64,000 nucleotides of DNA from Acinetobacter tjernbergiae DSM 14971 = CIP 107465 (lineage in GTDB: Bacteria; Pseudomonadota; Gammaproteobacteria; Pseudomonadales; Moraxellaceae): the NCBI RefSeq assembly GCF_000374425.1, contig NZ_KB894378.1, positions 1 through 64,000 on the forward strand, given 5' to 3'. The first letter of the stretch is position 1. Each line of letters opens with the position of its first letter. The notes under the pieces were generated by a model. That model saw only the letters and a program-made list of their open reading frames with translations. It was not told where the DNA came from and searched no databases. Position numbers and translations under genes: made by a program. Shown one piece after another: positions 1 through 8,350 of this stretch.

Positions 1-190
1 AAATAAACTTCGAGAAATTTTTACCATTCAATCAATGAAATATTTTCGATCGATCAATCAGTAAAAATCCACACAAGTTGTTCTTCTATTCTCTTAATGA
101 TCTTCTCGATGATTCGTCATCATCAAGCTAGGTCGGCTATGTTACTCTAATTTCAACTAAAGTCAACAGGTAATTTAGATATTTTCAAAA
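1..190 (-). promoter_or_regulatory. Putative rRNA operon promoter and leader (operon lies left of the window)
   Basis: No ORF is present here. Read on the minus strand there is a -35 TTGACT (166-161), a 16-bp spacer and a -10-like TAACAT (144-139), with AT-rich sequence just upstream that could act as an UP element. A long untranslated stretch with a GATGAT/ATCATC hairpin follows and runs out of the window. The look of the sequence after the promoter, including the segment around 60-85, resembles Acinetobacter 16S leader sequence as I remember it. No rRNA gene itself is inside the window, so this is an inference from promoter and leader appearance. Confidence 0.4.
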
Positions 191-496
191 CCTACCAATC
201 TTTCCAAGAATCCAACCTTTAAGCCAAATCCTTGTTTCTCAACAAGTTTTTATCTGCATCACCGCCGATGGATGTGCATTCTACAGCATTTCACTCCCAA
301 CGCAACACCTTTTAAAAATTAAATGAATCGGTTGTTTTATTTTTAAACCACAATATACTCAAATTACTGATTTATATCGTTTAAATTTATTTAATTACCT
401 TAATAGACAGCTTTAATAATGTAAGCAACTGTAATTTAATAACTTAATTTAAAATATGGATACAATTCCATCTAATTTTAGATGATCATATAAATT
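191..496. other. AT-rich non-coding stretch
   Basis: Between the putative rRNA promoter and the cyclophilin gene I see no convincing ORF, RNA gene or repeat. The sequence is AT-rich and may contain upstream activating sequence for the leftward promoter. Confidence 0.4.
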
Positions 497-529
497 AAAG
501 CAGAAATATTTTATTCATATTTCTGCTTT
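497..529 (-). terminator. Hairpin downstream of the cyclophilin gene
   Basis: A 13-bp inverted repeat (AAAGCAGAAATAT / ATATTTCTGCTTT) with a 7-nt loop lies just beyond the stop codon of the minus-strand cyclophilin gene. The following T-run is weak on that strand, so it may be a modest terminator or an mRNA-stabilising hairpin. Confidence 0.6.
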
Positions 530-534
530 GCTTT

Positions 535-1089
535 TTATTTTTTAGTCTTTATCTGAACACTCATAATTTTAATTGGTTGCTTAGGGACATTTTGATGCAT
601 TCCATAGTTACCTGTAGGAACACTAACAATTTTATCAATAATATCCATTCCCTTCGTTACTTTACCAAATACGGCATAACCAGCATCCATTTGTGAACGA
701 TTTAGGAAAGTGTTGTCAGCAACGTTAATAAAAAATTGACTCGTAGCAGAGTTAGGATCACTAGTACGTGCCATTGCTAAAGTACCACGTGTATTTTTCA
801 AACCATTATTTGCTTCATTACTAATAGGTGCTTTAGTTGTTTTCTCAATCATATTTACATCTAAACCACCACCTTGAACCATAAAGCCTGGAATAACACG
901 ATGAAAGATCGTACCTGCATAGAAGTTACTTTTTACATAGCTTTCAAAGTTCTTTACAGATATAGGGGCTTTATCATCATAAAGCTCTATCTCAATATTC
1001 CCCATACTGGTTTTCATATCAACCATCGTATTTGCAAATAAATGGCTGCTAGCTAGTAATAGGCTCGTTGTAATCAACAACTTTTTCAT
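535..1089 (-). CDS. ppiA: Periplasmic peptidyl-prolyl cis-trans isomerase (cyclophilin)
   Basis: A 184-residue cyclophilin that should catalyse cis-trans isomerisation of prolyl peptide bonds in exported proteins. A signal peptide ending near residue 20 ([12 protein letters not shown]...SSHLFA) places it in the periplasm. The cyclophilin core is clear: the [13 protein letters not shown] segment contains the catalytic Arg, and the [10 protein letters not shown] block is present. Length matches single-domain secreted cyclophilins. It stands alone, with a hairpin at 497-529 after its stop and a parS-like site between it and the upstream esterase gene. The start is the only sensible one, being followed directly by the signal peptide. 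Assignment to PpiA rather than another secreted cyclophilin rests on the signal peptide. Confidence 0.9.
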   Translation of the reverse strand: MKKLLITTSLLLASSHLFANTMVDMKTSMGNIEIELYDDKAPISVKNFESYVKSNFYAGTIFHRVIPGFMVQGGGLDVNMIEKTTKAPISNEANNGLKNTRGTLAMARTSDPNSATSQFFINVADNTFLNRSQMDAGYAVFGKVTKGMDIIDKIVSVPTGNYGMHQNVPKQPIKIMSVQIKTKK

Positions 1090-1195
1090 GATTGCTTTTC
1101 TCTAATTTAGATGAGTGGTCAGTTGTAAGTCATAATATTAAGTTTACAAATTGGTTTTTGCTATTTCTTATTTGTTATCTGAAATGAAAAACCTA

Positions 1196-1211
1196 TGTTC
1201 CACGTGAAACA
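1196..1211. promoter_or_regulatory. parS-like ParB binding site
   Basis: TGTTCCACGTGAAACA differs from a perfect palindrome at one position and matches the universal chromosomal parS consensus. It sits inside a longer inverted repeat (AACCTATGTT...AACATAGGTT, about 1191-1216), so it could also act as the transcription end of the minus-strand esterase gene. Three further copies occur in the window, which fits an origin-proximal ParB loading domain. Confidence 0.85.
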
Positions 1212-1225
1212 TAGGTTTAATTAAA

Positions 1226-2323
1226 TTAATGATGCTTATCCCAAAATTTTCTAAAGTTCTTTGCAATCTCAATGGTATTCCGTTTAGCCTTGCTAGAAAT
1301 AGGCGTTAAATTAATAAAGCCATGTGTTTGATCTGGATAATCTACATAATCAACCTTAACACCACTCTGTCTTAACTTATGACTATAGATCTTTCCTTCA
1401 TCATGTAACAAGTCATGACCCGCTGTAACCACGAAAGCTGGCGCTAACTTTTTAAGCCCGCCAAAAGTTGGAGAAATTAAAGGATCATCTAAAGCAACTT
1501 GGTGTTGTTCTGAGTAGTATTTGGTTACGTAACCCACATCATTACTTGTCAAAACTAAACCTTGACCATAAGCATAGAAAGAAGGGTGCCTACTTTTAAA
1601 ATCTACTACAGGATAAAAGAGTAATTGTGCTTGCGGCGCATATGATTTTCCAATGGCATGTTGTGCAACCACCGTACTAATATTTCCACCGGCACTATCC
1701 CCTGCAACTGCGATACGATTTTTATAGATCTTCAGTTGACGACGATTTTGATAAACCCATGCTAAAGCATCTTCACAAGATTTAATTAGGAGTTGTGGTG
1801 ATGCTTCAGGCGCAAGTGGATAATCAATACTCAACACTTGTACTTTTGCATATTTGGCAATCAAACGGCATGCCTCATCATGTGTATCCAAGCCACCAAC
1901 GACGAAACCACCGCCATGATAAAACACGATCATTGGTAGTTTTTTATTGGGTGTTGGATGATAGTGTCTTGCAAAAACGGTTCCACTTTGAAGCGGTAAC
2001 CGAATATCTTCAACGAATTCAAGTGAAGTTGACTTATGCAAAATTGCCAACATCTGTGCATCAAATTGGCGTCTCGATTCAATTGGGTCATCACCAATAA
2101 AACCAGCACGTCCTTGTTTAATCTGAACTGCCATTAGACATTTAGTAAAAGCATCTAGATCGGGATATTGATATGGATAGCCTAAAAGCTTAGCAAGGGA
2201 TTCTTGTATAATTTTGGGCAGCTTATCGAGTGCTCGTGCAGCAGGCCCCTGCCCCTTGTCTAAAATTATCTGAATTTTTTGAGGTAATGCCGACACGTTC
2301 TTCCCCTTTTTCGCTCTGTCCAT
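1226..2323 (-). CDS. Alpha/beta hydrolase, hormone-sensitive-lipase-type esterase
   Basis: A 365-residue carboxylesterase of the HSL (family IV) group. The oxyanion-hole motif HGGGF is at residues 136-140, the nucleophile elbow GDSAGGN has Ser210, and the catalytic His is in DQTHGF near residue 334, with an acid residue in the HDLLHDEG segment. There is no signal peptide, so it is expected in the cytoplasm acting on short-chain esters; the natural substrate cannot be told. The N-terminal ~100 residues form the cap typical of the family. It appears monocistronic, with the parS-containing inverted repeat after its stop. Family assignment is firm. Confidence 0.88.
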   Translation of the reverse strand: MDRAKKGKNVSALPQKIQIILDKGQGPAARALDKLPKIIQESLAKLLGYPYQYPDLDAFTKCLMAVQIKQGRAGFIGDDPIESRRQFDAQMLAILHKSTSLEFVEDIRLPLQSGTVFARHYHPTPNKKLPMIVFYHGGGFVVGGLDTHDEACRLIAKYAKVQVLSIDYPLAPEASPQLLIKSCEDALAWVYQNRRQLKIYKNRIAVAGDSAGGNISTVVAQHAIGKSYAPQAQLLFYPVVDFKSRHPSFYAYGQGLVLTSNDVGYVTKYYSEQHQVALDDPLISPTFGGLKKLAPAFVVTAGHDLLHDEGKIYSHKLRQSGVKVDYVDYPDQTHGFINLTPISSKAKRNTIEIAKNFRKFWDKHH

Positions 2324-2398
2324 AGTTCTTGTTCCAATCGACTATATGCCTTTATAAAGTCGTAGAGCAAGATAAAGAATTCAAAATTATGCTGTAAC

Positions 2399-2548
2399 CT
2401 AAAGGGCTTGCTTTAAAAAGTCATTAACCATTCTGCTAATCACTACTTGCTTTTTATGCCAATAGAGACGTTTTGATAAATATAGAACATACTCTCTAAA
2501 AGACTTTATATGTCTCCATTTGGCTATATTTAGAAAAAATATTCGCAT
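2399..2548 (-). CDS. Possible 49-residue basic small protein
   Basis: A short minus-strand ORF begins MRIFFLNIAKW and ends VNDFLKQAL. It is rich in Lys, Arg and aromatic residues and has no recognised motif. No clear Shine-Dalgarno sequence precedes the ATG. An ORF of this size can arise by chance in AT-rich DNA; it is listed because it is the best coding candidate in an otherwise empty stretch. Confidence 0.15.
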   Translation of the reverse strand: MRIFFLNIAKWRHIKSFREYVLYLSKRLYWHKKQVVISRMVNDFLKQAL

Positions 2549-2870
2549 CTAATTACAATTAACCAAGAACATCTAAGCTTATCCAATAGTACTCCTTAGC
2601 ACCACGGCCTCGCTCTACATAACATGCTAGGGAGATAAACCAACACGATATTTATCATTTAGCTATAACTAAAAATAGTAATGAAACCCCAAAAAGTGTG
2701 AGCTTTATAAATTACTCAATATCTTTTGTTGTTGGCCCAATCACCTTTCTAGTTTTGCTTATACTTATACCCCCAGCTTATATGCGTTATTTTTCCTAGC
2801 AACTCTCAGGAATCATCAGCTGAATAAAAGTTAAAAGACTAGAAGCAAATAATTGATCCTAGTCTTTATG
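2549..2870. other. Intergenic region with decayed ORF and hairpin
   Basis: No intact gene is visible. On the plus strand a reading frame without a start codon ends at 2797-2799 and encodes a hydrophobic tail (FVVGPITFLVLLILIPPAY), which could be the remnant of a membrane protein. A 9-bp inverted repeat (AAAGACTAG / CTAGTCTTT, 2834-2867) followed by a short T-run looks like a terminator. Confidence 0.3.
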
Positions 2871-2970
2871 TGTATACATGGTAATTAGCGCGTCATATAT
2901 AGCAGTATATGTATCGATTGATGTATTAGCATCGGCATAACAATCTAGCGCCTATAAATTCCAATTTAAA

Positions 2971-3201
2971 TTATTGCGCAGAAGCATCTGTGTTAACTGA
3001 TCCTGAAGCATCAGCAGAAGCACCGCCAGGTTGAACATCGACTGATGAACCTGCTTGTACACCAACGCCGCCTTGTACACCTGTTGGGCTTGCACTTGTT
3101 TGAGCAGAGCCCGAAGCATCTAAACCACCTTGGGCCGAGCAACCCACTGCTGTCAATGTAACACCAGTGATAACCATAGAGATCAATGCTAACTTTTTCA
3201 T
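2971..3201 (-). CDS. Small Gly/Ser/Ala-rich lipoprotein
   Basis: A 76-residue protein with a lipoprotein signal peptide (MKKLALISMVITGVTLTAVGC; lipobox TAVGC, lipidated Cys21). The mature part is of very low complexity, with repeated GGVG, DASGS and VQ units and almost no hydrophobic core, so it is probably unstructured and anchored in the outer membrane. A small hairpin (GCAAAG / CTTTGC, about 3231-3246) lies in the leader. Function unknown; the Cys at the lipobox is the only firm feature. Confidence 0.75.
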   Translation of the reverse strand: MKKLALISMVITGVTLTAVGCSAQGGLDASGSAQTSASPTGVQGGVGVQAGSSVDVQPGGASADASGSVNTDASAQ

Positions 3202-3532
3202 TGTTTATTTCCTTCCATTATGACAAAAAGCAAAGTTGTCTTTGCGTTGCCTATGATTCACAATTTTTTTCTTGGACGTGATGTGGATTAGTTGCAGTTT
3301 GTTATATAAGCTGCATTGTTTTGAAATTTTTCTTAAATCAACAATACTGATGTTTCACATATTTTTAAACTAGAAAAAAATCGCTAAGCTGTTCTCATTT
3401 AAGTGATTTCATTTTTAATTTTTCTTATAAAAAAGCTTTATCTTATTTTTTTATAATTCATAGGAACGCCGTACAATCTGCTTAAAAGATTACAATTGCG
3501 TAATTTTGATTAAAAATAAATGTAGCAGTCAT
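3202..3532. other. Intergenic upstream region of the small lipoprotein
   Basis: AT-rich stretch containing the promoter region of the leftward lipoprotein gene. I see no ORF, RNA gene or convincing repeat. Confidence 0.4.
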
Positions 3533-3559
3533 AAAAAACCGTGATTTCTCATCACGGTT
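3533..3559 (-). terminator. Rho-independent terminator of the MBL-fold gene
   Basis: Stem AACCGTGAT / ATCACGGTT with a 5-nt loop, followed on the minus strand by a run of six T, just beyond the stop of the gene at 3581-4435. Confidence 0.85.
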
Positions 3560-3580
3560 CTTCAACTTATTTAGCTTGGT

Positions 3581-4435
3581 TTAAGGCCATTGCATCTCAC
3601 CTTTAACGACTTTAGCGCCTAACTCTAAACTGCCAGATTCAGCTAAATCTGGATATTGTTTTTGCATCATTTTGATTAAATCAGCTGAGCTTTTTGTTGC
3701 CTTCGCAACTTTTTCATACTGCTTTAAATAGTCAATTGAAAAATTAACGGCATTCAATCCTTCTGCTGCCCCTTCTTGCATATGTGCAGGCACAACAACT
3801 TGAGGATTTAATGCTTTAATATTCTCTAATGCTTGTATCACTTCATTGCGATCTTTTGTCGTAGGTGTATCCGCCATCCATAAATGTATACCTGATGAAA
3901 CTGGAATACCACCAACGACCGCTTTGGTACTCGGAATCCATAAATAAGTCAGTTCTTTCTTACCTTTGATTTCGATATTTTCATTTTCTAATTTTAGAGT
4001 TTTAGCTGTGTATGCTTGCGGAACAATAATCTTGCTCGGTGCATTGGCGCCCATTTTCGGTCCCCAATACGCGACTTTCAACGCTTGCGTATCTTGAATA
4101 TGTTTCACCGTCTCTGGTGTCGCAATGATTTGCACATTTGGAAAATATTGTTTAAAGACATCCAAACCAAAATAAAAGTCAGGATCACCATAGCTGACAA
4201 AAATAGTTTTCAAGGTTTTCCCACGATCTAAAATATCTGCGGCAATACGCAAAGCTTCTGATTTAGAGAATTGGGCATTGACTAATAAGACTTCTTTATC
4301 CCCTTCAATTAAGGTAGAAGTCACACCAAAGTGTTCAGGTTTTGCTAAAAAATTTTGGATTTTTAAATCTTGTGCAGAAGCGACTGATGTTGCTGCTAAA
4401 GTAGTTAAGGCAATCGCATAAAGTTTGATATTCAT
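3581..4435 (-). CDS. Secreted metallo-beta-lactamase-fold protein with a degenerate metal motif
   Basis: A 284-residue protein with a Sec signal peptide ending in SVASA (residues 15-21). The overall pattern is MBL-fold: an N-terminal strand pair, a motif position after the strand TIFV (78-80), HLWMAD and VVVPAH near the C-terminus. The canonical HxHxDH metal-binding motif is replaced by YGDPDF (82-87): only the Asp is kept and all three His are gone. It may therefore be a non-hydrolytic member or use another chemistry. It is transcribed divergently from a LysR-type gene across a 95-107-bp region with paired inverted repeats, so the LysR protein probably controls it. Substrate unknown. Confidence 0.8.
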   Translation of the reverse strand: MNIKLYAIALTTLAATSVASAQDLKIQNFLAKPEHFGVTSTLIEGDKEVLLVNAQFSKSEALRIAADILDRGKTLKTIFVSYGDPDFYFGLDVFKQYFPNVQIIATPETVKHIQDTQALKVAYWGPKMGANAPSKIIVPQAYTAKTLKLENENIEIKGKKELTYLWIPSTKAVVGGIPVSSGIHLWMADTPTTKDRNEVIQALENIKALNPQVVVPAHMQEGAAEGLNAVNFSIDYLKQYEKVAKATKSSADLIKMMQKQYPDLAESGSLELGAKVVKGEMQWP

Positions 4436-4469
4436 CTTATCGTCTCCAATCTGATAAGAGCTACTTTAC

Positions 4470-4529
4470 GTTGCAATTATTGCTGAATAAACACACTAAA
4501 TTAAGATAAAATGTTGCATATATTGCAAC
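4470..4529. promoter_or_regulatory. Tandem LysR-type operator sites
   Basis: GTTGCA-N5-TGCAAC (4513-4529) is a perfect inverted repeat containing a T-N11-A core. An imperfect copy, GTTGCA-N5-TGCTGA, lies at 4470-4486. Both sit between the divergent MBL-fold and LysR genes, the usual place for LysR autoregulatory and activation sites. Confidence 0.6.
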
Positions 4530-4542
4530 AATGATAATAAAT

Positions 4543-5436
4543 ATGGATACCTTAAAAGCCATCCAAGTCTTTGTTTGTATTGCCCAACAAGGCAATCTTA
4601 GCAAAGCCGCTGAACATCTCGATTATTCGAAAGCCATGGTCTCTCGTTACTTAGAACATCTCGAGCAAACCTTTTCGACGCGTCTGTTTCAACGCAATAC
4701 GCGTAAAGTTTCACTGACCCCAGCAGGCGAAAAAGCATTGTTGTATTGCGAAAATATTTTACAACAGCAACAACTATTAGAAGGTTTAGCCGCGCCAGAA
4801 CAGCACAGCGGTACGATTCGCTTTACCTGTGGCTTGTTTTTATTTCAGTTGGGTGTCAATGAATGTATAAAACAATTTAAGCAACGTTACCCACAGATTC
4901 ATTTTGATGTGTATTTAACTGAAAATACCGTCGATCTCATGGATGCTCAGGTTGATCTAGCATTACGTATTACCCAAAAAGTCGCGGATGGTTTAATTGC
5001 ACGCCCCGTCTGCCAAATCGAATCGGTCTTTTGTGCGCACCCACATTATTTACAAGACCACATTCCCCTGTTACACCCAAGCCAACTATTGCAACATGAG
5101 TGCATTGCACATCACACACATAACCAATATTGGACCTTCTTTGATACAGATCAGCAACCCCAGAACTACCCTTTAAATGTTAGCTTTAAAAGTAATGATG
5201 TGATTGCGCTTTACCAAATGTGTCTCAAAGCTGAGGGTATTGCAATGTTGCCAACGTTACTGGTGCGCAAGGATATTGCTCATCAGCGTTTACAACAGGT
5301 ATTTTCAGCGTTTTCTGCACCTGATCTAACCTTGTCATTAGTCTATGCTTCAAGGCAGCATTTACCCAAAATGACTCAAGAATTTATTGCTTTCGTGATC
5401 GAAAACTTAGGTTTTCACTTAAATCAGCAAAATTAA
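4543..5436 (+). CDS. LysR-family transcriptional regulator
   Basis: About 297 residues. The N-terminal winged helix-turn-helix is unmistakable (LKAIQVFVCIAQQGNLSKAA, then YSKAMVSRYLEHLE and TRLFQRNTRKVSLT), followed by a type-2 periplasmic-binding-like effector domain. This belongs to the CrgA/AaeR-like branch with the form MDTLKAIQVF. I chose the ATG at 4543 because that matches the family start; an in-frame ATG at 4531 would add four residues (MIIN), and neither has a strong Shine-Dalgarno. It most likely regulates the divergent MBL-fold gene and itself through the inverted repeats at 4470-4529. The effector is unknown. Confidence 0.88.
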   Translation: MDTLKAIQVFVCIAQQGNLSKAAEHLDYSKAMVSRYLEHLEQTFSTRLFQRNTRKVSLTPAGEKALLYCENILQQQQLLEGLAAPEQHSGTIRFTCGLFLFQLGVNECIKQFKQRYPQIHFDVYLTENTVDLMDAQVDLALRITQKVADGLIARPVCQIESVFCAHPHYLQDHIPLLHPSQLLQHECIAHHTHNQYWTFFDTDQQPQNYPLNVSFKSNDVIALYQMCLKAEGIAMLPTLLVRKDIAHQRLQQVFSAFSAPDLTLSLVYASRQHLPKMTQEFIAFVIENLGFHLNQQN

Positions 5437-5458
5437 AAGATTTAAATCAGCCTGAATG

Positions 5459-5484
5459 CTTGAATTTTGTCGCGTTGCCCATAT
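5459..5484 (+). promoter_or_regulatory. Sigma32 (RpoH) heat-shock promoter of grpE
   Basis: CTTGAA (5459-5464), a 12-13-nt spacer and GCCCATAT (5477-5484) match the RpoH consensus CTTGAAA / CCCCATNT. It lies about 110 bases before grpE, a classical heat-shock gene. Confidence 0.75.
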
Positions 5485-5595
5485 TTCATCCCTATCTATG
5501 AATGACCAAGATGTGGCAGTTCGGGTTTGACCCTATGAGCATTCACGCTAAAAGGACTGTACATGTTTAAGAACTTTTTTCAACGGAGATCATCA

Positions 5596-6141
5596 ATGGC
5601 TAATGAGCACAATGAGCAAGCTCAAGACATTCAAAATGAGCAACAGACTGAACAAACTCAAGCTGAAAGTGTAGAGCAAGCAAACGAGCTTAGCGTTGAA
5701 GATTTACAAGCGCAAATCACCAAACTTGAAGAAAGTTTGAAATTAGAAAAAGCTCGTACAGCCAATGCAGTTTATGAAGCACAGAAAAGCGTAGAACGCA
5801 TCCAACGTGAATCTGAAAAGCACAAAGAAACCGTGCTAGAGAAATTTGCAAAAGAACTTTTGGATTCTGTCGACAACCTTGAACGTGCGATTCAAGCTGC
5901 GGGTGAAGAAGAGACACCTGTACTTGAAGGTGTAAAACTGACGTTGAAATCACTGTTAACTGCACTTGAGAAATTTGGCGTGGTTGAAGCAGATACCCAA
6001 AATGGTTTCAATGCCGATTTACACCAAGCGGTGGGCATTGATCCAAATGCTACTGCCAATCAAATTGGCACTGTTTTACAGAAAGGCTATACCTTAAATG
6101 GTCGCCTACTCCGCCCAGCAATGGTTTTGGTCGGTCAATAA
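5596..6141 (+). CDS. grpE: Nucleotide exchange factor GrpE
   Basis: About 181 residues. GrpE releases ADP from DnaK and so drives the chaperone cycle. It has an acidic Gln/Glu-rich N-terminal tail, a long helical region (about 40-100) with the [21 protein letters not shown] segment split over heptads, and the C-terminal beta domain ending [14 protein letters not shown] start at the ATG at 5596 (MANEHNEQ) because GGAG lies 7 bases upstream; an in-frame ATG at 5563 would add [11 protein letters not shown], which is atypical. dnaK follows after 157 bases and both genes have heat-shock promoters. Confidence 0.96.
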   Translation: MANEHNEQAQDIQNEQQTEQTQAESVEQANELSVEDLQAQITKLEESLKLEKARTANAVYEAQKSVERIQRESEKHKETVLEKFAKELLDSVDNLERAIQAAGEEETPVLEGVKLTLKSLLTALEKFGVVEADTQNGFNADLHQAVGIDPNATANQIGTVLQKGYTLNGRLLRPAMVLVGQ

Positions 6142-6185
6142 AATCTAGTTTTTTGAGAGTTTTTTGATTTTTTTTCATAAATATG

Positions 6186-6213
6186 CTTGAAAAAAACCGA
6201 TTCACTCTCATAT
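6186..6213 (+). promoter_or_regulatory. Sigma32 (RpoH) promoter and leader hairpin of dnaK
   Basis: CTTGAAA (6186-6192), a 14-nt spacer and CTCATAT (6207-6213) fit an RpoH promoter. Between it and dnaK a leader inverted repeat (AATCCCC 6227-6233 / GGGGATT 6266-6272) could form a hairpin in the 5' UTR. The dnaK Shine-Dalgarno AGAGGA follows this hairpin. Confidence 0.7.
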
Positions 6214-6298
6214 CGAATAACAAGCAAATCCCCTTTTTAAGTCTCCTTGACCAAAGAGGAAATTAGGGGATTCACAAAATTTTAGAGGAACATCCCAA

Positions 6299-8242
6299 AT
6301 GGCAAAAATTATTGGTATTGACTTAGGTACTACCAACTCATGTGTTGCTGTACTTGAAGGCGATAAAGTAAAAGTAATCGAAAACGCAGAAGGCGCACGT
6401 ACAACTCCATCAATCATTGCATACAAAGATGGTGAAATCCTAGTTGGTCAAAGTGCGAAGCGTCAGGCTGTCACTAACCCAAAAAATACATTGTTCGCGA
6501 TCAAACGTTTAATTGGTCGTCGTTATGAAGATCAAGCGGTACAAAAAGATATCGGTCTTGTACCTTACAAAATCATCAAAGCAGACAATGGTGATGCTTG
6601 GGTTGAAGTAAACGATAAAAAATTAGCACCACAACAGATCTCTGCTGAAATCTTGAAAAAGATGAAGAAAACTGCAGAAGACTACTTAGGTGAAACCGTT
6701 ACTGAAGCCGTGATTACGGTTCCTGCTTACTTTAACGATGCGCAACGTCAAGCGACTAAAGATGCAGGTAAAATTGCAGGTCTTGATGTTAAACGTATCA
6801 TTAACGAACCAACGGCTGCGGCACTTGCGTTCGGTATGGACAAAAAAGAAGGCGATCGCAAAATCGCGGTTTACGACTTAGGTGGTGGTACATTTGACGT
6901 ATCAATCATTGAAATCGCAGACCTTGATGGCGACCAACAAATCGAAGTGTTATCGACTAACGGTGATACTTTCCTTGGTGGTGAAGACTTTGATAACGCG
7001 ATCATTGAATTCTTAGTTGAAGAATTCAAGAAAGAGCAAAGTGTAAACTTGAAAAATGATCCACTTGCGTTACAACGTTTGAAAGAAGCTGCTGAGAAAG
7101 CAAAAATCGAGCTTTCTTCATCAAATGCAACTGAAATCAACTTGCCATACATCACTGCGGATGCGACAGGCCCTAAACATTTAGTTTTGAATGTAACACG
7201 TGCAAAACTTGAAGGTTTGGTTGCTGATTTAGTTGCTCGTACGATTGAGCCTTGCCGTATTGCGCTTAAAGATGCGGGTCTTTCGACATCTGACATCTCT
7301 GACGTGATCTTGGTTGGTGGTCAATCTCGTATGCCACTTGTACAACAAAAAGTACAAGAATTCTTTGGTAAAGAGCCACGTAAAGATGTAAACCCTGATG
7401 AAGCAGTTGCAATTGGTGCTGCGATTCAAGGTGCGGTATTGTCTGGTGACAAAACTGACGTACTTCTTCTTGACGTTACTCCGCTTACACTTGGTATCGA
7501 AACCATGGGTGGCGTATTAACAGCGATTATTGAGAAAAACACCACGATTCCTGCGAAGAAATCTCAAGTGTTCTCTACTGCTGCTGACAACCAACCTGCT
7601 GTCGACATTTCAGTTTACCAAGGTGAACGTAAAATGGCTCAGCAAAATAAATTGTTGGGTAACTTCCAATTAGGCGATATTCCACCTGCTCCACGTGGCG
7701 TACCGCAAATTGAAGTATCGTTCGACATCAACGCTGACGGTATCTTAAAAGTATCGGCTAAAGATAAGAGCACGGGTAAAGAGCAATCAATCCAGATTAA
7801 AGCAAACTCAGGTTTGTCTGATGCTGAAATCGAAGCAATGATCAAAGATGCTGAAGCGAATGCTGAAGAAGACCGTAAATTTGAAGAGTTAGCGAAAGCG
7901 CGTAACGAAGCGGATGCTTTAGTATCTAGCTCTAACAAAGCAGTGAAAGATCTTGGTGACAAAGTCACTGAAGATGAAAAAACTGCGATCGCGACTGCGG
8001 TTTCTGAGCTTGAAGCAGCAACCAAAGAAAATGATGTTGAAGAGATCAAAGCGAAAACTGAAGCTTTACAAAACATCTTGATGCCAATCACGCAACGTGC
8101 TTATGAACAAGCACAAGGTGCTGGTGGCGCAGAAGGTTTTGATCCAAATGCATTCCAAGGTGGTGATGCAGGTCAACAACAAAAAGCGGACGATGGCGTT
8201 GTAGATGCTGAGTTCACAGAAGTAAAAGATGACAAGAAATAA
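6299..8242 (+). CDS. dnaK: Molecular chaperone DnaK (Hsp70)
   Basis: A 647-residue Hsp70. The ATPase domain opens with [15 protein letters not shown] and has the phosphate-binding block [13 protein letters not shown] and [10 protein letters not shown]. The linker [13 protein letters not shown] leads into the substrate-binding domain ([29 protein letters not shown] strand region) and a helical lid. The C-terminal tail is [14 protein letters not shown]...[17 protein letters not shown], the normal end. It works with GrpE upstream; dnaJ is not adjacent in this window. Its last codons and terminator (8228-8283) are duplicated at 11599-11654, on the far side of an inserted gene, but dnaK itself is intact. 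Confidence 0.98.
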   Translation: MAKIIGIDLGTTNSCVAVLEGDKVKVIENAEGARTTPSIIAYKDGEILVGQSAKRQAVTNPKNTLFAIKRLIGRRYEDQAVQKDIGLVPYKIIKADNGDAWVEVNDKKLAPQQISAEILKKMKKTAEDYLGETVTEAVITVPAYFNDAQRQATKDAGKIAGLDVKRIINEPTAAALAFGMDKKEGDRKIAVYDLGGGTFDVSIIEIADLDGDQQIEVLSTNGDTFLGGEDFDNAIIEFLVEEFKKEQSVNLKNDPLALQRLKEAAEKAKIELSSSNATEINLPYITADATGPKHLVLNVTRAKLEGLVADLVARTIEPCRIALKDAGLSTSDISDVILVGGQSRMPLVQQKVQEFFGKEPRKDVNPDEAVAIGAAIQGAVLSGDKTDVLLLDVTPLTLGIETMGGVLTAIIEKNTTIPAKKSQVFSTAADNQPAVDISVYQGERKMAQQNKLLGNFQLGDIPPAPRGVPQIEVSFDINADGILKVSAKDKSTGKEQSIQIKANSGLSDAEIEAMIKDAEANAEEDRKFEELAKARNEADALVSSSNKAVKDLGDKVTEDEKTAIATAVSELEAATKENDVEEIKAKTEALQNILMPITQRAYEQAQGAGGAEGFDPNAFQGGDAGQQQKADDGVVDAEFTEVKDDKK

Positions 8243-8283
8243 TTTGTCTCTTTAAAAAAACCGCGCGCAGGCGCGGTTTTTTT
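8228..8283 (+). repeat. Direct repeat copy 1: dnaK 3' end plus terminator
   Basis: This covers the last four sense codons of dnaK, its stop, and a Rho-independent terminator (stem CCGCGC / GCGCGG around 8261-8276, then seven T). A second copy at 11599-11654 is nearly identical over 56 bases, differing by one substitution in the coding tail and about one indel/substitution in the A-run. The two copies bracket the inserted gene at 8351-11626. The stem works on both strands, so copy 1 ends dnaK and copy 2 can end the convergent MBL gene. Confidence 0.95.
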
Positions 8284-8350
8284 GCATTTAAAATGACCTA
8301 TCAGCTACACCGCTTAGCCATAAATATTATTAAAGGAATTAGAATAAATT

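Noticed and set aside
6871..7296. Long minus-strand ORF inside dnaK
   Set aside because: It is a codon-bias shadow of dnaK, with no Shine-Dalgarno and low-complexity Ser-rich translation.
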